NCBI RefSeq assembly: GCF_002855555.1
Contig: NZ_PKRT01000001.1
Location: 1,764,001 to 1,828,000 of the forward strand
Length of the DNA: 64,000 nt
DNA from: Novosphingobium sp. TH158
GTDB lineage: Bacteria > Pseudomonadota > Alphaproteobacteria > Sphingomonadales > Sphingomonadaceae
Direction of reading: 5' to 3'
Below are positions 18,191 to 27,051 of the stretch, in pieces. Both the position numbers and the translations under genes were made by a program. Each line of letters begins with the position of its first letter. Position 1 is the stretch's first letter. The notes beneath the pieces were generated by a model. It made no database searches, had not been told where the DNA came from, and saw only the letters and a program-made list of their open reading frames with translations.

Positions 18191-18209
18191 ATTGCGAATC
18201 ATTCTCAAT
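18191..18209. promoter_or_regulatory. Fur box
   Basis: ATTGCGAATCATTCTCAAT is a 19-bp inverted repeat in which eight of nine base pairs are symmetric. It closely follows the bacterial Fur consensus (two or three GATAAT-like hexamers; here AATCATTCTCA). It sits between divergent apaG and the DUF6628-like gene, 43 bases before the latter's start codon, so iron-repressed expression of that gene is likely. Confidence 0.75.
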
Positions 18210-18251
18210 ATCATTAAGGCATGGCCTGACAGCGTGAAGATGGAGAGACCC

Positions 18252-18686
18252 ATGCACCGGCCCGATGCGATTGCCTGCCAGCTGCCCCTGCCCGTCCCGC
18301 AGGAGGCGGGCCTGCGGCTGATGCTCATGCTGTTCCGCCGCCTGGCCACGCATGGCCTGCGCGATGGCCGGGCCATCATGCTGGCAGTGGACGGATTTGG
18401 CACCGGATTCCGCCGGCCGCTGGTGCTGCTGCGCGCCTTTTTAGCCGAACTTGCCACACGGTCCGGGCGGCAGATCACGGTTGCGCCGTGCTGCGCGCTG
18501 CGGATGACGATGGACGAGGCCCGCGTGCTGGGCGTGCTCGCCGCGGCAGGTAGCGCGGACGACTGTGCCGCCCATCACTTGCGCATGCTGACCGACCGTT
18601 TCGACGTGGCCGAGCCGCTTTCGGCGGCAGCGGCGCTGAACGCGGCCCTGGCCGACCTTGGCCGACCGCTGGAGCTGCGCCCCTAG
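18252..18686 (+). CDS. DUF6628-like small protein of sphingomonads
   Basis: The 144-residue protein resembles an uncharacterised family I recall from sphingomonads. It has a segment LRLMLMLFRRLATHGL, a central FRRPLVLLRAFLAEL and a conserved VAPCCALRMTMDE carrying a Cys-Cys pair. No catalytic motif is evident. GGAGAG five bases before the ATG at 18252 decides this start over in-frame ATGs at 18192 and 18240. A strong Fur box in its promoter region and the Cys-Cys pair suggest a role in iron metabolism, for example chelation or iron-sulfur handling. That role is inference. Its stop overlaps the convergent metZ stop. Confidence 0.7.
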   Translation: MHRPDAIACQLPLPVPQEAGLRLMLMLFRRLATHGLRDGRAIMLAVDGFGTGFRRPLVLLRAFLAELATRSGRQITVAPCCALRMTMDEARVLGVLAAAGSADDCAAHHLRMLTDRFDVAEPLSAAAALNAALADLGRPLELRP

Positions 18687-19891
18687 AGCCCGATCGCCCT
18701 CAGCGCCTGGTCGAGATCCTCGATCACGTCCTGCGGGTCTTCAAGGCCGACGGAGATGCGCAGCATCCCCTCGCTCACGCCCATGTCGGCGCGCACTTCC
18801 GGCTTGAGGCTGGAATGGGTCGTCGATGCCGGATGCGTCATCAGCGATTTCGAATCGCCGATGTTGTTGGAGATATCGACCAGTTCCAGCGCATCGAGCA
18901 GGCCATGGGCGGCCTTGCGCCCGCCTTCGACCTCGAACGAGAAGATCGATCCCGCCATGCGCATCTGGCGCTTTACCAGTTCGTGCTGCGGGTGGCTGGG
19001 CAGGCCGGGGAAGTTGAGCACCGGCACCCGCCCTTCAAGGAAGCGAGCCACTTCCAGCGCGTTTTCGGCTTGGCGGATAGCGCGCAGCTCCAGCGTTTCC
19101 AGGCCCTTCAGCACGATCCAGGCATTGAACGGCGAAAGGGTCGGCCCGGTGTTGCGCTGGAACGGCAGCAGGGTGCCGTTGATGAATTCAGCCGAGCCGC
19201 AGACCGCACCGGCGAGCACGCGCCCCTGCCCGTCCATCAGCTTCGTGGCGGCATAGGCGACGACATCGGCACCGTGTTCAAGCGGGCGCTGCAGGGCCGA
19301 GGTGGCAAAGGCATTGTCCACCACCGAACAGATGCCATGGCTTTTCGCCAGCGCGCAGACCGCGGCGATATCGACCACGTCCATCGTCGGGTTGGCCGGG
19401 GTTTCGAAGAAGAAAACCTTGGTGTTGGGCCGTATCGCCGCTTTCCACTGATCGAGATCGCGCCCGTCCACGGCCGTGCATTCGATGCCGAAGCGCGGCA
19501 GCAGGTTGTCCGTCACCCAGCGCGTCGGGCCGAAGGCGGCGCGGGCAACCACCATGTGATCGCCCACGGAAAGCTGGCACAGCATGGCAGTGGACATCGC
19601 CGCCATGCCCGATGCCTGCACGCGACAGGCTTCTGCCCCCTCCATCAGCGCGATGCGTTCCTCCAGCATCTGGACCGAAGGGTTCTGCGTGCGCGAATAG
19701 GTCATCCCCGGCAGTTCGCCGGCAAAGCGCGCGGCGGGCGTATGGGCATCGTCATAGCTGTAGCCCGAGGTCATGAAGATGGCCTCGCTGGTTTCGCCCT
19801 GCTCGCTGCGCCAGGTGCCGCCCCGCACGGCTCGGGTGGCCTGCCGCCATTTTGCGGTGATCGAGCGGTTCTGTCCGGTATCGCGCTTCAT
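18683..19891 (-). CDS. metZ: O-succinylhomoserine sulfhydrylase
   Basis: This 402-residue enzyme is a PLP-dependent Cys/Met-metabolism enzyme. It has TYSRTQNPSVQMLEERIALMEGAE near residue 65, the PLP lysine in YAATKLMDGQGR, and VVDNAFATSALQRPLEHGADV. ATK followed by DGQGR is characteristic of MetZ rather than cystathionine gamma-synthase. It condenses O-succinyl- (or O-acetyl-) homoserine with sulfide to homocysteine, the direct sulfhydrylation route to methionine. The ATG at 19891 matches the family N terminus (KRDTGQNRSITAKW); an upstream in-frame start would add a low-complexity tail. A metY-like substrate preference cannot be excluded. Confidence 0.88.
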   Translation of the reverse strand: MKRDTGQNRSITAKWRQATRAVRGGTWRSEQGETSEAIFMTSGYSYDDAHTPAARFAGELPGMTYSRTQNPSVQMLEERIALMEGAEACRVQASGMAAMSTAMLCQLSVGDHMVVARAAFGPTRWVTDNLLPRFGIECTAVDGRDLDQWKAAIRPNTKVFFFETPANPTMDVVDIAAVCALAKSHGICSVVDNAFATSALQRPLEHGADVVAYAATKLMDGQGRVLAGAVCGSAEFINGTLLPFQRNTGPTLSPFNAWIVLKGLETLELRAIRQAENALEVARFLEGRVPVLNFPGLPSHPQHELVKRQMRMAGSIFSFEVEGGRKAAHGLLDALELVDISNNIGDSKSLMTHPASTTHSSLKPEVRADMGVSEGMLRISVGLEDPQDVIEDLDQALRAIGL

Positions 19892-19968
19892 GGGTGGGGC
19901 ATTAGGTCTGCGCCGCCCCCCTTGCAAGCCGGTTGCACCGGGCGCACTCGGCATTTATCGAGGTTCGC

Positions 19969-21273
19969 GTGCAGCCCGCCCGCCTCTACACTCCCGAACT
20001 GTTCAGGACGGACAAGGACCCATGGCGCTGGTGCCTGGCCATCTGCGCCGCCTTCCTGGCGCTGCTGTGGATCCGCCTGCACATCCCCTCGAAGATCTAT
20101 TTCGACGAGGTGCATTACGTGAAGGCAGCGCGGGTGCTGCTGAGCATGGAGCGCCCGCAGAACCCCGAACATCCGTTGGTGGGCAAGGAACTGCTGGCCG
20201 CCGGCATTGCCCTGTTCGGCGATAATCCCAGGGCATGGCGGATCATGCCTGCCCTGTTCGGTACGCTGGGCCTGTTCGCTTTTTCCCGGCTGATGTGGGC
20301 GGCAAGCCAGCGCCGACTGGCGACGATCCTGGGCACCGTTCTGCTGGCAACCAACTTCACCTGGTTCATCCAGAGCCGCATCGCCATGCTCGACATTTTC
20401 ATGGCCACATTTGCCATGCTGGCCTTCTGGCAGATTGCCGCCGCGCTGCGCTGGCAGGAGCAGGCGCGATGGCGACTGGCGCTGGCGGGCCTGTTCCTGG
20501 GGCTGGCGATGGGATCGAAATGGTCGGTCGTCGGACCGGCGATGGTCCCCGGGCTGGCCATGCTGTTGCTCAGCCTGGTCCACCGCCGCAAGGGCTTCCT
20601 GTTTTCCGCCAAGGGGCCGCCGATCGCCGGAATCAGCCTGGCCGAGGCGGCGGTCTGGCTGGGGATCGTGCCCCTGCTGGTCTATTTCGCGACCTTCTGG
20701 CCGGCCTTCCACTATGCCAGGAACCCGGTCGATCCCTGGGGTATCGTCCAGTATCAGGGCTATATGGTCCAGCTGCAGGACAGCGTGACCAAGAAGCACA
20801 ATTACATGAGCACCTGGTGGCAATGGGTGCTGGATATCCGCGCCGTCTGGTACCTGTATGAAAAGGTGGACGGCACCCAGCGCGGCATCGTGCTGATCGG
20901 CAATCCGGTGGCCATGTGGGGCGGTCTCGCGGGCCTGGGCTGGTGCCTCTGGGCCGGGCTGCGCCGGGGGCGCAAGGATGCCCTTGGCCTTGCCGTGCTC
21001 TACCTTGTCGCCATCGGCATGTGGGTGGGCAACCGCAAGCCCGTGCAGTTCTATTACCATTACCTGCTGCCGGGCGCCTTCCTGATGGGCTGCCTTGCCC
21101 TCGCGCTCGACCAGTTCTGGCGCCGCGAGGACCGCTGGCGCTGGCTGGGCATGGGAACGCTCGCTGCGGCGCTCGCCGTCTTTGCGTGGTTCCTGCCGAT
21201 CATCTCCGCCGCCGAGCTTTCCGGTGGCCGCAAGAGCTATGAAACCTGGATGTGGCTGCCTAGCTGGCGCTGA
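19969..21273 (+). CDS. GT39 protein O-mannosyltransferase-like membrane glycosyltransferase
   Basis: This polytopic membrane protein has 434 residues. It carries the GT39 catalytic motif FDEVHYVKAA in the first extracytoplasmic loop and about ten hydrophobic segments. The C-terminal half contains PVQFYYHYLLPG, typical of the C-terminal membrane module of bacterial PMT enzymes. It would transfer mannose or another sugar from a polyprenyl-phosphate donor to exported proteins. The GTG at 19969 is preceded by AGG and gives the usual short cytoplasmic N terminus; a TTG at 19933 is an alternative. The nearby GT2-GtrA protein at 22367 could supply the lipid-linked sugar donor. Confidence 0.85.
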   Translation: MQPARLYTPELFRTDKDPWRWCLAICAAFLALLWIRLHIPSKIYFDEVHYVKAARVLLSMERPQNPEHPLVGKELLAAGIALFGDNPRAWRIMPALFGTLGLFAFSRLMWAASQRRLATILGTVLLATNFTWFIQSRIAMLDIFMATFAMLAFWQIAAALRWQEQARWRLALAGLFLGLAMGSKWSVVGPAMVPGLAMLLLSLVHRRKGFLFSAKGPPIAGISLAEAAVWLGIVPLLVYFATFWPAFHYARNPVDPWGIVQYQGYMVQLQDSVTKKHNYMSTWWQWVLDIRAVWYLYEKVDGTQRGIVLIGNPVAMWGGLAGLGWCLWAGLRRGRKDALGLAVLYLVAIGMWVGNRKPVQFYYHYLLPGAFLMGCLALALDQFWRREDRWRWLGMGTLAAALAVFAWFLPIISAAELSGGRKSYETWMWLPSWR

Positions 21274-21288
21274 ACGGAAAACCGCACG

Positions 21289-22362
21289 ATGACCGATCCC
21301 TACGCTCCCCTCACCTTCCCGCGCGGCCCGGCCATGCTCAACCGCTTCATGCTGGCCCCGCTGACCAACAAGCAGAGCCACGCCGACGGGACGCTTTCGG
21401 ACGAGGAGTTCCACTGGCTGACCTTGCGGGCGCAAGGCGGTTTCGGACTGGTGATGACCTGCGCCGCCCACGTCCAGAAGGAAGGCCAGGGATTTGCCGG
21501 GCAGCTCGGCATCTGGTCGGACGATCACCTGCCCGGACTGGCCCGGCTGGCGCAAGGCATCCGCGATGGCGGCGCGCTGTCCTCGGTCCAGCTGCACCAT
21601 GCCGGCTTGCGCAGCCCGCAGGAACTGATCGGCGAGGTTCCGCAAGGACCCTTTGCCGAACCGGACAACGGCCGGGCGCTGACCACCGCCGAGGTCGGGC
21701 AACTGCGCGACGATTTCATCGCCGCCGCCCAGCGCGCCGAGAAGGCCGGCTTCGACGGTGTCGAGATCCACGGCGCGCATGGCTATGTGCTGTGCCAGTT
21801 CCTCGATCCCGCGAACAACCGGCGCGAGGACGGCTATGGCGGCAGCTACGAGGGCCGCACCCGCATCTTCCGCGAGATCATCGCCGGCATCCGGGCTGCG
21901 ACGGGTCCGCAGTTCCAGCTTGGCCTGCGCCTGTCAGCCGAACGCTTCAACATCGATTTTGCCGAGGCGAAGACGCTGGCCGCCGAACTCATGGCGGGTG
22001 GCGAGCTCGACTATCTCGACATGTCGCTGTGGGATTGCTTCAACCAGCCGGCCGATCCTGCCCATGCCGGCAAGAGCCTGATCGCGCACTTTGCCGAACT
22101 GCCGCGCGGGGCGACGCGGCTCGGTGTCGCCGGCAAGATCATGGACATGGACAAGGTTCGCGCCTGCCTTGCCGAAGGGGTCGATTTTGTCCTGCTGGGC
22201 CGCGCGGCGATCCTCAACCACGATTTCCCCAACCGCGGGCGCGCCGATGCGGGCTTTGGCCCCACGCCGACGCCGGTAACGCGCGATCACCTGCGGCGCG
22301 AAGGCCTGTCCGAAGGGTTCATCGACTACTTCGCAACCTTCCCCGGCTACGTCGCGGCCTGA
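21289..22362 (+). CDS. Old yellow enzyme family NADH:flavin oxidoreductase
   Basis: The 357-residue TIM-barrel flavoprotein shows the OYE signature: LAPLTNKQSH at the N terminus, QLHHAGLRS in place of the usual QLxHxGR, the substrate-binding HGAHGYVLCQF and NRREDGYGGSYEGR. Members bind FMN and reduce activated alkenes using NAD(P)H. The HH pair in QLHHAG probably contacts the substrate carbonyl. The gene lies 15 bases after the GT39 gene on the same strand but is functionally unrelated to glycosylation. The physiological substrate is unknown. Confidence 0.88.
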   Translation: MTDPYAPLTFPRGPAMLNRFMLAPLTNKQSHADGTLSDEEFHWLTLRAQGGFGLVMTCAAHVQKEGQGFAGQLGIWSDDHLPGLARLAQGIRDGGALSSVQLHHAGLRSPQELIGEVPQGPFAEPDNGRALTTAEVGQLRDDFIAAAQRAEKAGFDGVEIHGAHGYVLCQFLDPANNRREDGYGGSYEGRTRIFREIIAGIRAATGPQFQLGLRLSAERFNIDFAEAKTLAAELMAGGELDYLDMSLWDCFNQPADPAHAGKSLIAHFAELPRGATRLGVAGKIMDMDKVRACLAEGVDFVLLGRAAILNHDFPNRGRADAGFGPTPTPVTRDHLRREGLSEGFIDYFATFPGYVAA

Positions 22363-22366
22363 CCGG

Positions 22367-23509
22367 TCAGTACTTGCCCCAGACGAATTTCGACGAAAGC
22401 GCGAAGTTCCACACCGAGCCCAGAATGATCCCGGCGATCACCGCGACAAAGGCGGGGACGCCGATCATGGTCTTCAGCACATGGGCCGAACCGATGTTGG
22501 TCAGCAGGCCCGCCGCACAGGTCAGCGCGAACTGCGCCCAGCCCTTGAGCAGCGGGAAGAAGCCGCGCAGGCGCTTGTCGGAATAGGTCAGTTCGTTGTT
22601 CAGCACGAAGTTGAAGGTCATCGCGACGACGGCGGCAACCGTGTTGGCCACGTTGAACGTGGTCGATTCAGACCAGTTGCCGTAAACGAACCGTTCGCCG
22701 AAGACGAGGTGGAGCATCACCCACAGCGCACCAAGCTGCACGAAGACGCCCAGTGCACCCACGGTGCCGAACAGCGCGAAGCGCGTGGGAATGATGCGGC
22801 CGAGCCACTTGTCGTAAAGGCCGACAAGGAATTCGAAGACCACGGTCTGGTCCAGCTTCGATTCTCCGTCCGCACGGGCGGCGAAGTTCATCGGCAGTTC
22901 CTTCACCCGAAGCGGGCGTTCCACCGTGGCCAGGATATCGAGCAGGATCTTGAAGCCGACGCCCGAAAGCCGGTGCGCGTCTGCCCGCAGCACATCGGCC
23001 TTGAGCATGAAATAGCCGCTCATCGGGTCGGACAGTTCGACGCCGGTGACCTTGTTGGCGATGCGGTTGGCAAAACCCGATGCCTTGACGCGGTCCGGCC
23101 GGCCCCATTCCTCGGTGCTCGCCCCTTCGGCAAAGCGCGAGGCATAGGCGAGGTCGTACTCGCCAGACTGCACCGCTGCCAGCATCTGCGGCAGCAGTTC
23201 GGGATCATGCTGGTGATCGGCATCCATCACCGCAACGATCGGCGCGGCGGTGGAGCACATGCCCTCGATCGCGGCAGAGGCCAGGCCGCGCCGGCCGATG
23301 CGCTGGATGCAGCGCACGCGCGGATCGGCCAGTGCCAGCTTGCGGGCGACATCGGCCGTGCCATCGGGGCTGTTGTCATCGACGATGACCACTTCCCACG
23401 CGATGCCCTGCAGCGCCTTGTCCAGCCTCTCGACCATGCCGGGGATGTTCTTGGACTCGTTATAGGTCGGCAGGACGACCGCGAGTTCGAGGGGCTTGGC
23501 TTCCGTCAT
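22367..23509 (-). CDS. GT2 polyprenyl-phosphate glycosyltransferase with C-terminal GtrA domain
   Basis: This 380-residue fusion has an N-terminal DPM1-like GT2 domain (about residues 5-230) with VVLPTYNESKNIPG, the nucleotide-sugar site DDNSPDGTADVA and MDADHQHDPEL. A C-terminal GtrA membrane domain (about 245-375) has four hydrophobic segments. It transfers a sugar from a nucleotide donor to polyprenyl phosphate, and GtrA may help flip the product. The ATG at 23509 is the family start; the frame is open further upstream only as a shadow of leuB. It probably makes the donor for the GT39 mannosyltransferase nearby. It follows leuB by 29 bases. Confidence 0.88.
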   Translation of the reverse strand: MTEAKPLELAVVLPTYNESKNIPGMVERLDKALQGIAWEVVIVDDNSPDGTADVARKLALADPRVRCIQRIGRRGLASAAIEGMCSTAAPIVAVMDADHQHDPELLPQMLAAVQSGEYDLAYASRFAEGASTEEWGRPDRVKASGFANRIANKVTGVELSDPMSGYFMLKADVLRADAHRLSGVGFKILLDILATVERPLRVKELPMNFAARADGESKLDQTVVFEFLVGLYDKWLGRIIPTRFALFGTVGALGVFVQLGALWVMLHLVFGERFVYGNWSESTTFNVANTVAAVVAMTFNFVLNNELTYSDKRLRGFFPLLKGWAQFALTCAAGLLTNIGSAHVLKTMIGVPAFVAVIAGIILGSVWNFALSSKFVWGKY

Positions 23510-23538
23510 GCGCGCTATTTGCCTGTGACCGTGGGGAT

Positions 23539-24597
23539 TTACAACCGCGCCAGAACGGCATCGCCGATGGCACGCGTGCCGTGGCTGCCGCCAAGATCGC
23601 CGCCCTTGATGCCGTCGGCCAGCGCCTTGGCCACCGCAGCCTCTATCCGTGCCGCCTCGGCCTCGAGCCCGAAGGAATGGCGCAGCATCATCGCGGCGGA
23701 AAGGATCTGCGCCATCGGGTTGGCCTTGTCCTGCCCGGCGATATCGGGGGCGGAGCCGTGGATCGGCTCGTAGAGGCCCTTGGTGCCGTACTGCGTCTGC
23801 GTCTCGCCCAGCGCGGCCGAGGCGAGCAGGCCAATCGAGCCGACGCACATCGAAGCCTGGTCGGAGAGGATATCGCCGAAGATGTTGCCGGTAACGATCA
23901 CGTCGAACTGGCCGGGGTTCTTCACCAGCTGCATGGCGGCATTATCGACATACATGTGGCTGAGCTCGACGTCCGGGTATTCGGCGGCAACCTCGATCAC
24001 CACGTCGCGCCACAGCTGCGAGGTTTCAAGCACGTTGGCCTTGTCCACCGAGCACAGCTTGCCACGACGGCCCTGCGCCGCGCGGAAAGCGACATGGGCG
24101 ATGCGGCGCACCTCGTCCTCGGCATAGGACATCATGTCCCAGCCCTGGCGGCGGCCATCATCCAGCGTGCGGATGCCCTTCTCGCCGAAATAGACGTCGC
24201 CGTTCAGCTCGCGCACGATCAGCATGTCGATGGCGCTGGCGACTTCGGGGCGCAGGGTGGTGAGGTCTTCCAGGCCCTTGAACACGGTGGCGGGGCGCAG
24301 GTTGGCGAACAGCGTCAGCTCCTTGCGCAGGCCCAGGATGGCCTGTTCCGGGCGAAGGTGGCGTTCCAGCGTGTCGCATTCGAAATCGCCGACCGAGCCG
24401 AACAGGATGGCATCGGCAGCATGCGCGATTTCCAGCGTCTGCGGCGGCAGGGGATGGCCATGCTTGCGCCAGGCAGCGCCGCCCACATCGCCTTCCAGCA
24501 GCTCCACGCCCGGCAGTGCCAGCGCTTCCAGAACGCGAACTGCCTCGCGAACGACTTCCGGGCCGATGCCGTCACCGGCGAAAACCGCGATCTTCAT
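23539..24597 (-). CDS. leuB: 3-isopropylmalate dehydrogenase
   Basis: The 352-residue enzyme has the isocitrate/isopropylmalate dehydrogenase fold with [14 protein letters not shown] at the N terminus, [19 protein letters not shown], the [13 protein letters not shown] loop, [18 protein letters not shown] with metal-binding aspartate, and the NAD-binding [15 protein letters not shown]. It oxidises and decarboxylates (2R,3S)-3-isopropylmalate in leucine biosynthesis. The ATG at 24597 is the family start. It lies ten bases after recO on the same strand, a chance pairing rather than a pathway operon. leuC and leuD are not in the window. Confidence 0.95.
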   Translation of the reverse strand: MKIAVFAGDGIGPEVVREAVRVLEALALPGVELLEGDVGGAAWRKHGHPLPPQTLEIAHAADAILFGSVGDFECDTLERHLRPEQAILGLRKELTLFANLRPATVFKGLEDLTTLRPEVASAIDMLIVRELNGDVYFGEKGIRTLDDGRRQGWDMMSYAEDEVRRIAHVAFRAAQGRRGKLCSVDKANVLETSQLWRDVVIEVAAEYPDVELSHMYVDNAAMQLVKNPGQFDVIVTGNIFGDILSDQASMCVGSIGLLASAALGETQTQYGTKGLYEPIHGSAPDIAGQDKANPMAQILSAAMMLRHSFGLEAEAARIEAAVAKALADGIKGGDLGGSHGTRAIGDAVLARL

Positions 24598-24607
24598 GGA
24601 TACCCCG

Positions 24608-25213
24608 CTATTCGATCCTGCCGAGCCGCTCCCTGAGAACGGCGCGCGCCCCCATAACATCCGAGCGGCGATCGGCAAGCGGATAGCGCGCGATCACCGG
24701 GCCAAGCCGGTCGAGCAGGGCCAGCACGGCGGGAAAGTCATCGGGATCGGGAAGCCCGGCAGGCGCGCCATAGCCCAGTTCGCGCAGCAATAGCGCCTCA
24801 TACCCCGCCAGCGCCGCTGCCCAGCCGCGCGCCGAGGGGGCATGGCAGACGGCATCGAGCAGCGCGCCGAGCGCGGAATAGAGCGCCGGATAGGCATGGC
24901 GTTCGGGCAGCGAGGCAGCGGCCAGCGCCGTCGCCCAGCCGATTGCCGAGGCGGCCAGCGGCTCGCCCAGCCAGGGTCCGCGGCTTTCGACCAGTTCCAG
25001 CCGCAGCGAGGGAAGCTGGCTTTCCGAACGGACCGAGAGTTCTGCCGAAACGCGATTGCCCGGGATCAGCACCGGACGCAGCGTCCGCCCGCGCGCACCG
25101 GGAACATAGCCGGCGACCATGCCGTGCTCTTCGGTCAGCACGCGCACCACCGCGCCGGTCTCGCCATGCAGGCGGACGGCGCAGACAATGGCCGGGGCAG
25201 TCAGGTGCAGCAT
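24608..25213 (-). CDS. recO: DNA repair protein RecO
   Basis: The 201-residue protein starts with the RecO OB-fold ([26 protein letters not shown], then YVPGARGR). A helical domain follows with [14 protein letters not shown] and [12 protein letters not shown]. RecO loads RecA onto SSB-coated single strands with RecR. It is shorter than the roughly 240 residues of E. coli RecO, and the zinc-binding cysteines of some RecO proteins are not visible. The ATG at 25213 matches the family N terminus; upstream in-frame codons would add a basic tail. It is in a minus-strand run with tlyA, tspO, the UbiK-like gene and leuB. Confidence 0.88.
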   Translation of the reverse strand: MLHLTAPAIVCAVRLHGETGAVVRVLTEEHGMVAGYVPGARGRTLRPVLIPGNRVSAELSVRSESQLPSLRLELVESRGPWLGEPLAASAIGWATALAAASLPERHAYPALYSALGALLDAVCHAPSARGWAAALAGYEALLLRELGYGAPAGLPDPDDFPAVLALLDRLGPVIARYPLADRRSDVMGARAVLRERLGRIE

Positions 25214-25259
25214 GGCGCGGCGGTGTGCCGCCTCAGCCCGGTGCTGGCAAGCGGCTGGC

Positions 25260-25520
25260 TTATTTCTTCGCCTTGGCCTGCAGCGCCGCTTCCAGCGCTT
25301 CGACACGGGCGGTAAGCGCATCGGCCTGTTCGCGCGCCCGGGCAGCCATGTCCTTCACCGCGTCGAATTCCTCGCGGCTGACGAAGTCCATCCCGGCCAT
25401 GGTTTCGCGCAACCGTTCACGCGCGGCATCGCGCGCTTCGCGGCCCATGCCGGCCATGGTGCCCGCCGCGCTGTTCAGCATCTTGGCGAGATCGGCGAAG
25501 AGGGGGTTTTCACTTTGCAT
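25260..25520 (-). CDS. UbiK-like / BMFP-domain small coiled-coil protein
   Basis: The 86-residue protein has an N-terminal amphipathic region (NPLFADLAKMLNSAAGTMAG). A helical hairpin and coiled coil follow, including FVSREEFDAVKDMAARAREQ and ALTARVEALEAAL, with a basic tail ending KAKK. This is the pattern of the UbiK / membrane-fusogenic BMFP family, whose enterobacterial member assists ubiquinone biosynthesis under aerobic conditions. No ubi genes are adjacent, so the assignment rests on architecture. It lies 46 bases upstream of recO in the same direction. Confidence 0.75.
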   Translation of the reverse strand: MQSENPLFADLAKMLNSAAGTMAGMGREARDAARERLRETMAGMDFVSREEFDAVKDMAARAREQADALTARVEALEAALQAKAKK

Positions 25521-25551
25521 GGCGGCTAGATGGACCTTGCGGCCCCGCGCT

Positions 25552-26112
25552 TCAAGGCTGCAATTCGATCCGCTGCACCGCATTGGCCGTCGGCCGGCCA
25601 TCGGCATCGGGATTGAGCTGCAGGAATTGCCAGTTGAGCACGGTGGCGAAGCAGACCCAGGCCAGATAGGGCACCAGCAGGATCGCGGCCAGCGAGCGCA
25701 CCTTCCAGAACAGGAACAGCGTGACCGCGACCATAATGTCGAGCGCGATCAGCAGGTACAGCGCGCTCGTCATCTGGTGCATGCCGAAGAACACCGGCGT
25801 CCAGGCAAGGTTCAGGAGCAGTTGCACGGCAAAGGCGGCCAGCGCCGCAGTCCTCCCCCGGGCACCGCGCGCCGCGGCCACCATCGCCACGGCCAGCCCC
25901 ATCAGGATGTAGAGGATTGTCCAGACGATCCCGAAGGTGGCTGATGGCGGATAGATCCCCGGCTTCACCAGATCGGCGAACCAGGCATTTTCCGGCCCGC
26001 TTTGCGCCAGCTTGCCCGAAACGAACCCGAGCAGCATGACCAGCGGCACCAGCACCAGCGCCCAGCGCAGGAAGGAGGCCCTGAGTTGTCCCGGAGAGGC
26101 AATGGTGTTCAT
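25552..26112 (-). CDS. tspO: TspO/MBR family tryptophan-rich sensory protein
   Basis: This 186-residue membrane protein has five predicted transmembrane segments. It carries the TspO signatures PPSATFGIVWTILYILMG and LNLAWTPVFFGMHQM, followed by LLVPYLAWVCFATVLNW. TspO proteins bind porphyrins and cholesterol-like ligands and influence oxidative stress or tetrapyrrole traffic. The sequence is extended by an N-terminal segment of about 15 residues before the first membrane helix. The ATG at 26112 is chosen over upstream in-frame ATGs because the family begins near here. A 111-base gap to tlyA may hold its promoter. Confidence 0.88.
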   Translation of the reverse strand: MNTIASPGQLRASFLRWALVLVPLVMLLGFVSGKLAQSGPENAWFADLVKPGIYPPSATFGIVWTILYILMGLAVAMVAAARGARGRTAALAAFAVQLLLNLAWTPVFFGMHQMTSALYLLIALDIMVAVTLFLFWKVRSLAAILLVPYLAWVCFATVLNWQFLQLNPDADGRPTANAVQRIELQP

Positions 26113-26223
26113 CGGCTGTGCGACCCCTGATTCGTTCACCGCATTTTTGCGGATATTGGCGAGGTGCGGCGGCGCTGGCAATTCCCGTGCACATTCCGGG
26201 GGATACCGGAACGGGACAGCATT

Positions 26224-27003
26224 TCAATGGCGCTCCGCCGAGATGAGGAATTCGACGTTTCCTTCCGGCCCCTTGATCGGGCTTTCGACGATCCCCTGGA
26301 CCTGCCAGCCCAGCCCCTCGATCCAGCCGCGCACCTCGTCGCAGACGCGCTGGTGAAGCGCGGGATCGCGCACCACGCCCCCCTTGCCGACCTCTGCCCG
26401 GCCCACCTCGAACTGCGGCTTGATCAGCGCAACGAGGCGACAGGGGCTCGCCGCAAGCCGCAACGGCACGTCCAGCACTTTGGCAAGGCTGATGAAGCTG
26501 GCATCGCAGACCACCCAGTTGCACGGCCTGTCGATCATTTCGGGCGTCAGCAGCCGTGCGCTGGTCTGTTCAAGCACGGTAACGCGCGGATCCTGCCGCA
26601 GTTTCCAGGCCAGCTGGTTGGTGCCGCTGTCCACGGCGAAGACATGGGCCGCGCCCTTGCTCAGCAGGACATCGGTGAACCCGCCGGTGGAACTGCCGAT
26701 GTCCATGGCCACGGCCCCCGCCGGGTCGAGCCCGAAATGGTCGATGGCGTGGGCCAGCTTGATCCCGCCACGCGAAACCCAGGGATGATCGCGCCCGCGA
26801 ACCTCAAGCGGAGCATCGGCGGGCACCTGCTGACCGGACTTGGCGATCCTGGTTTCGCCGCTGAATACCGTGCCCGCAAGGATCAGCGCCTGCGCGCGCG
26901 TGCGGCTTTCGGCAAGGCCGCGATCGACCAGCAGCTGGTCCACCCGTGCCTTGCCGGCCGGGCGCGCCTTTTCGGCAGAACGGGGTTGGGGCGGGTTGGT
27001 CAT
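26224..27003 (-). CDS. tlyA: TlyA family rRNA 2'-O-methyltransferase
   Basis: The 259-residue protein has an N-terminal S4 RNA-binding domain (RVDQLLVDRGLAESRTRAQ) and an FtsJ-like methyltransferase domain. That domain has the SAM-binding MDIGSSTGGFTDVLL, the VCDASFISL motif and KPQFEVGR. It methylates cytidine 2'-OH in 16S and 23S rRNA; the mycobacterial homologue determines capreomycin sensitivity and has been called a haemolysin. The ATG at 27003 begins a low-complexity N-terminal tail before the S4 domain, and an alternative start at 27042 is possible. The gene is divergent from the lipoprotein gene at 27052. Confidence 0.9.
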   Translation of the reverse strand: MTNPPQPRSAEKARPAGKARVDQLLVDRGLAESRTRAQALILAGTVFSGETRIAKSGQQVPADAPLEVRGRDHPWVSRGGIKLAHAIDHFGLDPAGAVAMDIGSSTGGFTDVLLSKGAAHVFAVDSGTNQLAWKLRQDPRVTVLEQTSARLLTPEMIDRPCNWVVCDASFISLAKVLDVPLRLAASPCRLVALIKPQFEVGRAEVGKGGVVRDPALHQRVCDEVRGWIEGLGWQVQGIVESPIKGPEGNVEFLISAERH

Positions 27004-27051
27004 GATCTTCAAGCTCTTGCCGACAGGCCTGTGTCCTTCCATACCGGGGCG

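Noticed and set aside
23510-23848. Upstream extension of the GT2-GtrA frame
   Set aside because: It lies inside leuB in another frame, and the GT2 family start is at 23509.
26164-27051. Upstream extension of the lipoprotein frame
   Set aside because: It is antisense to tlyA and would place the lipoprotein signal in the middle of the protein.
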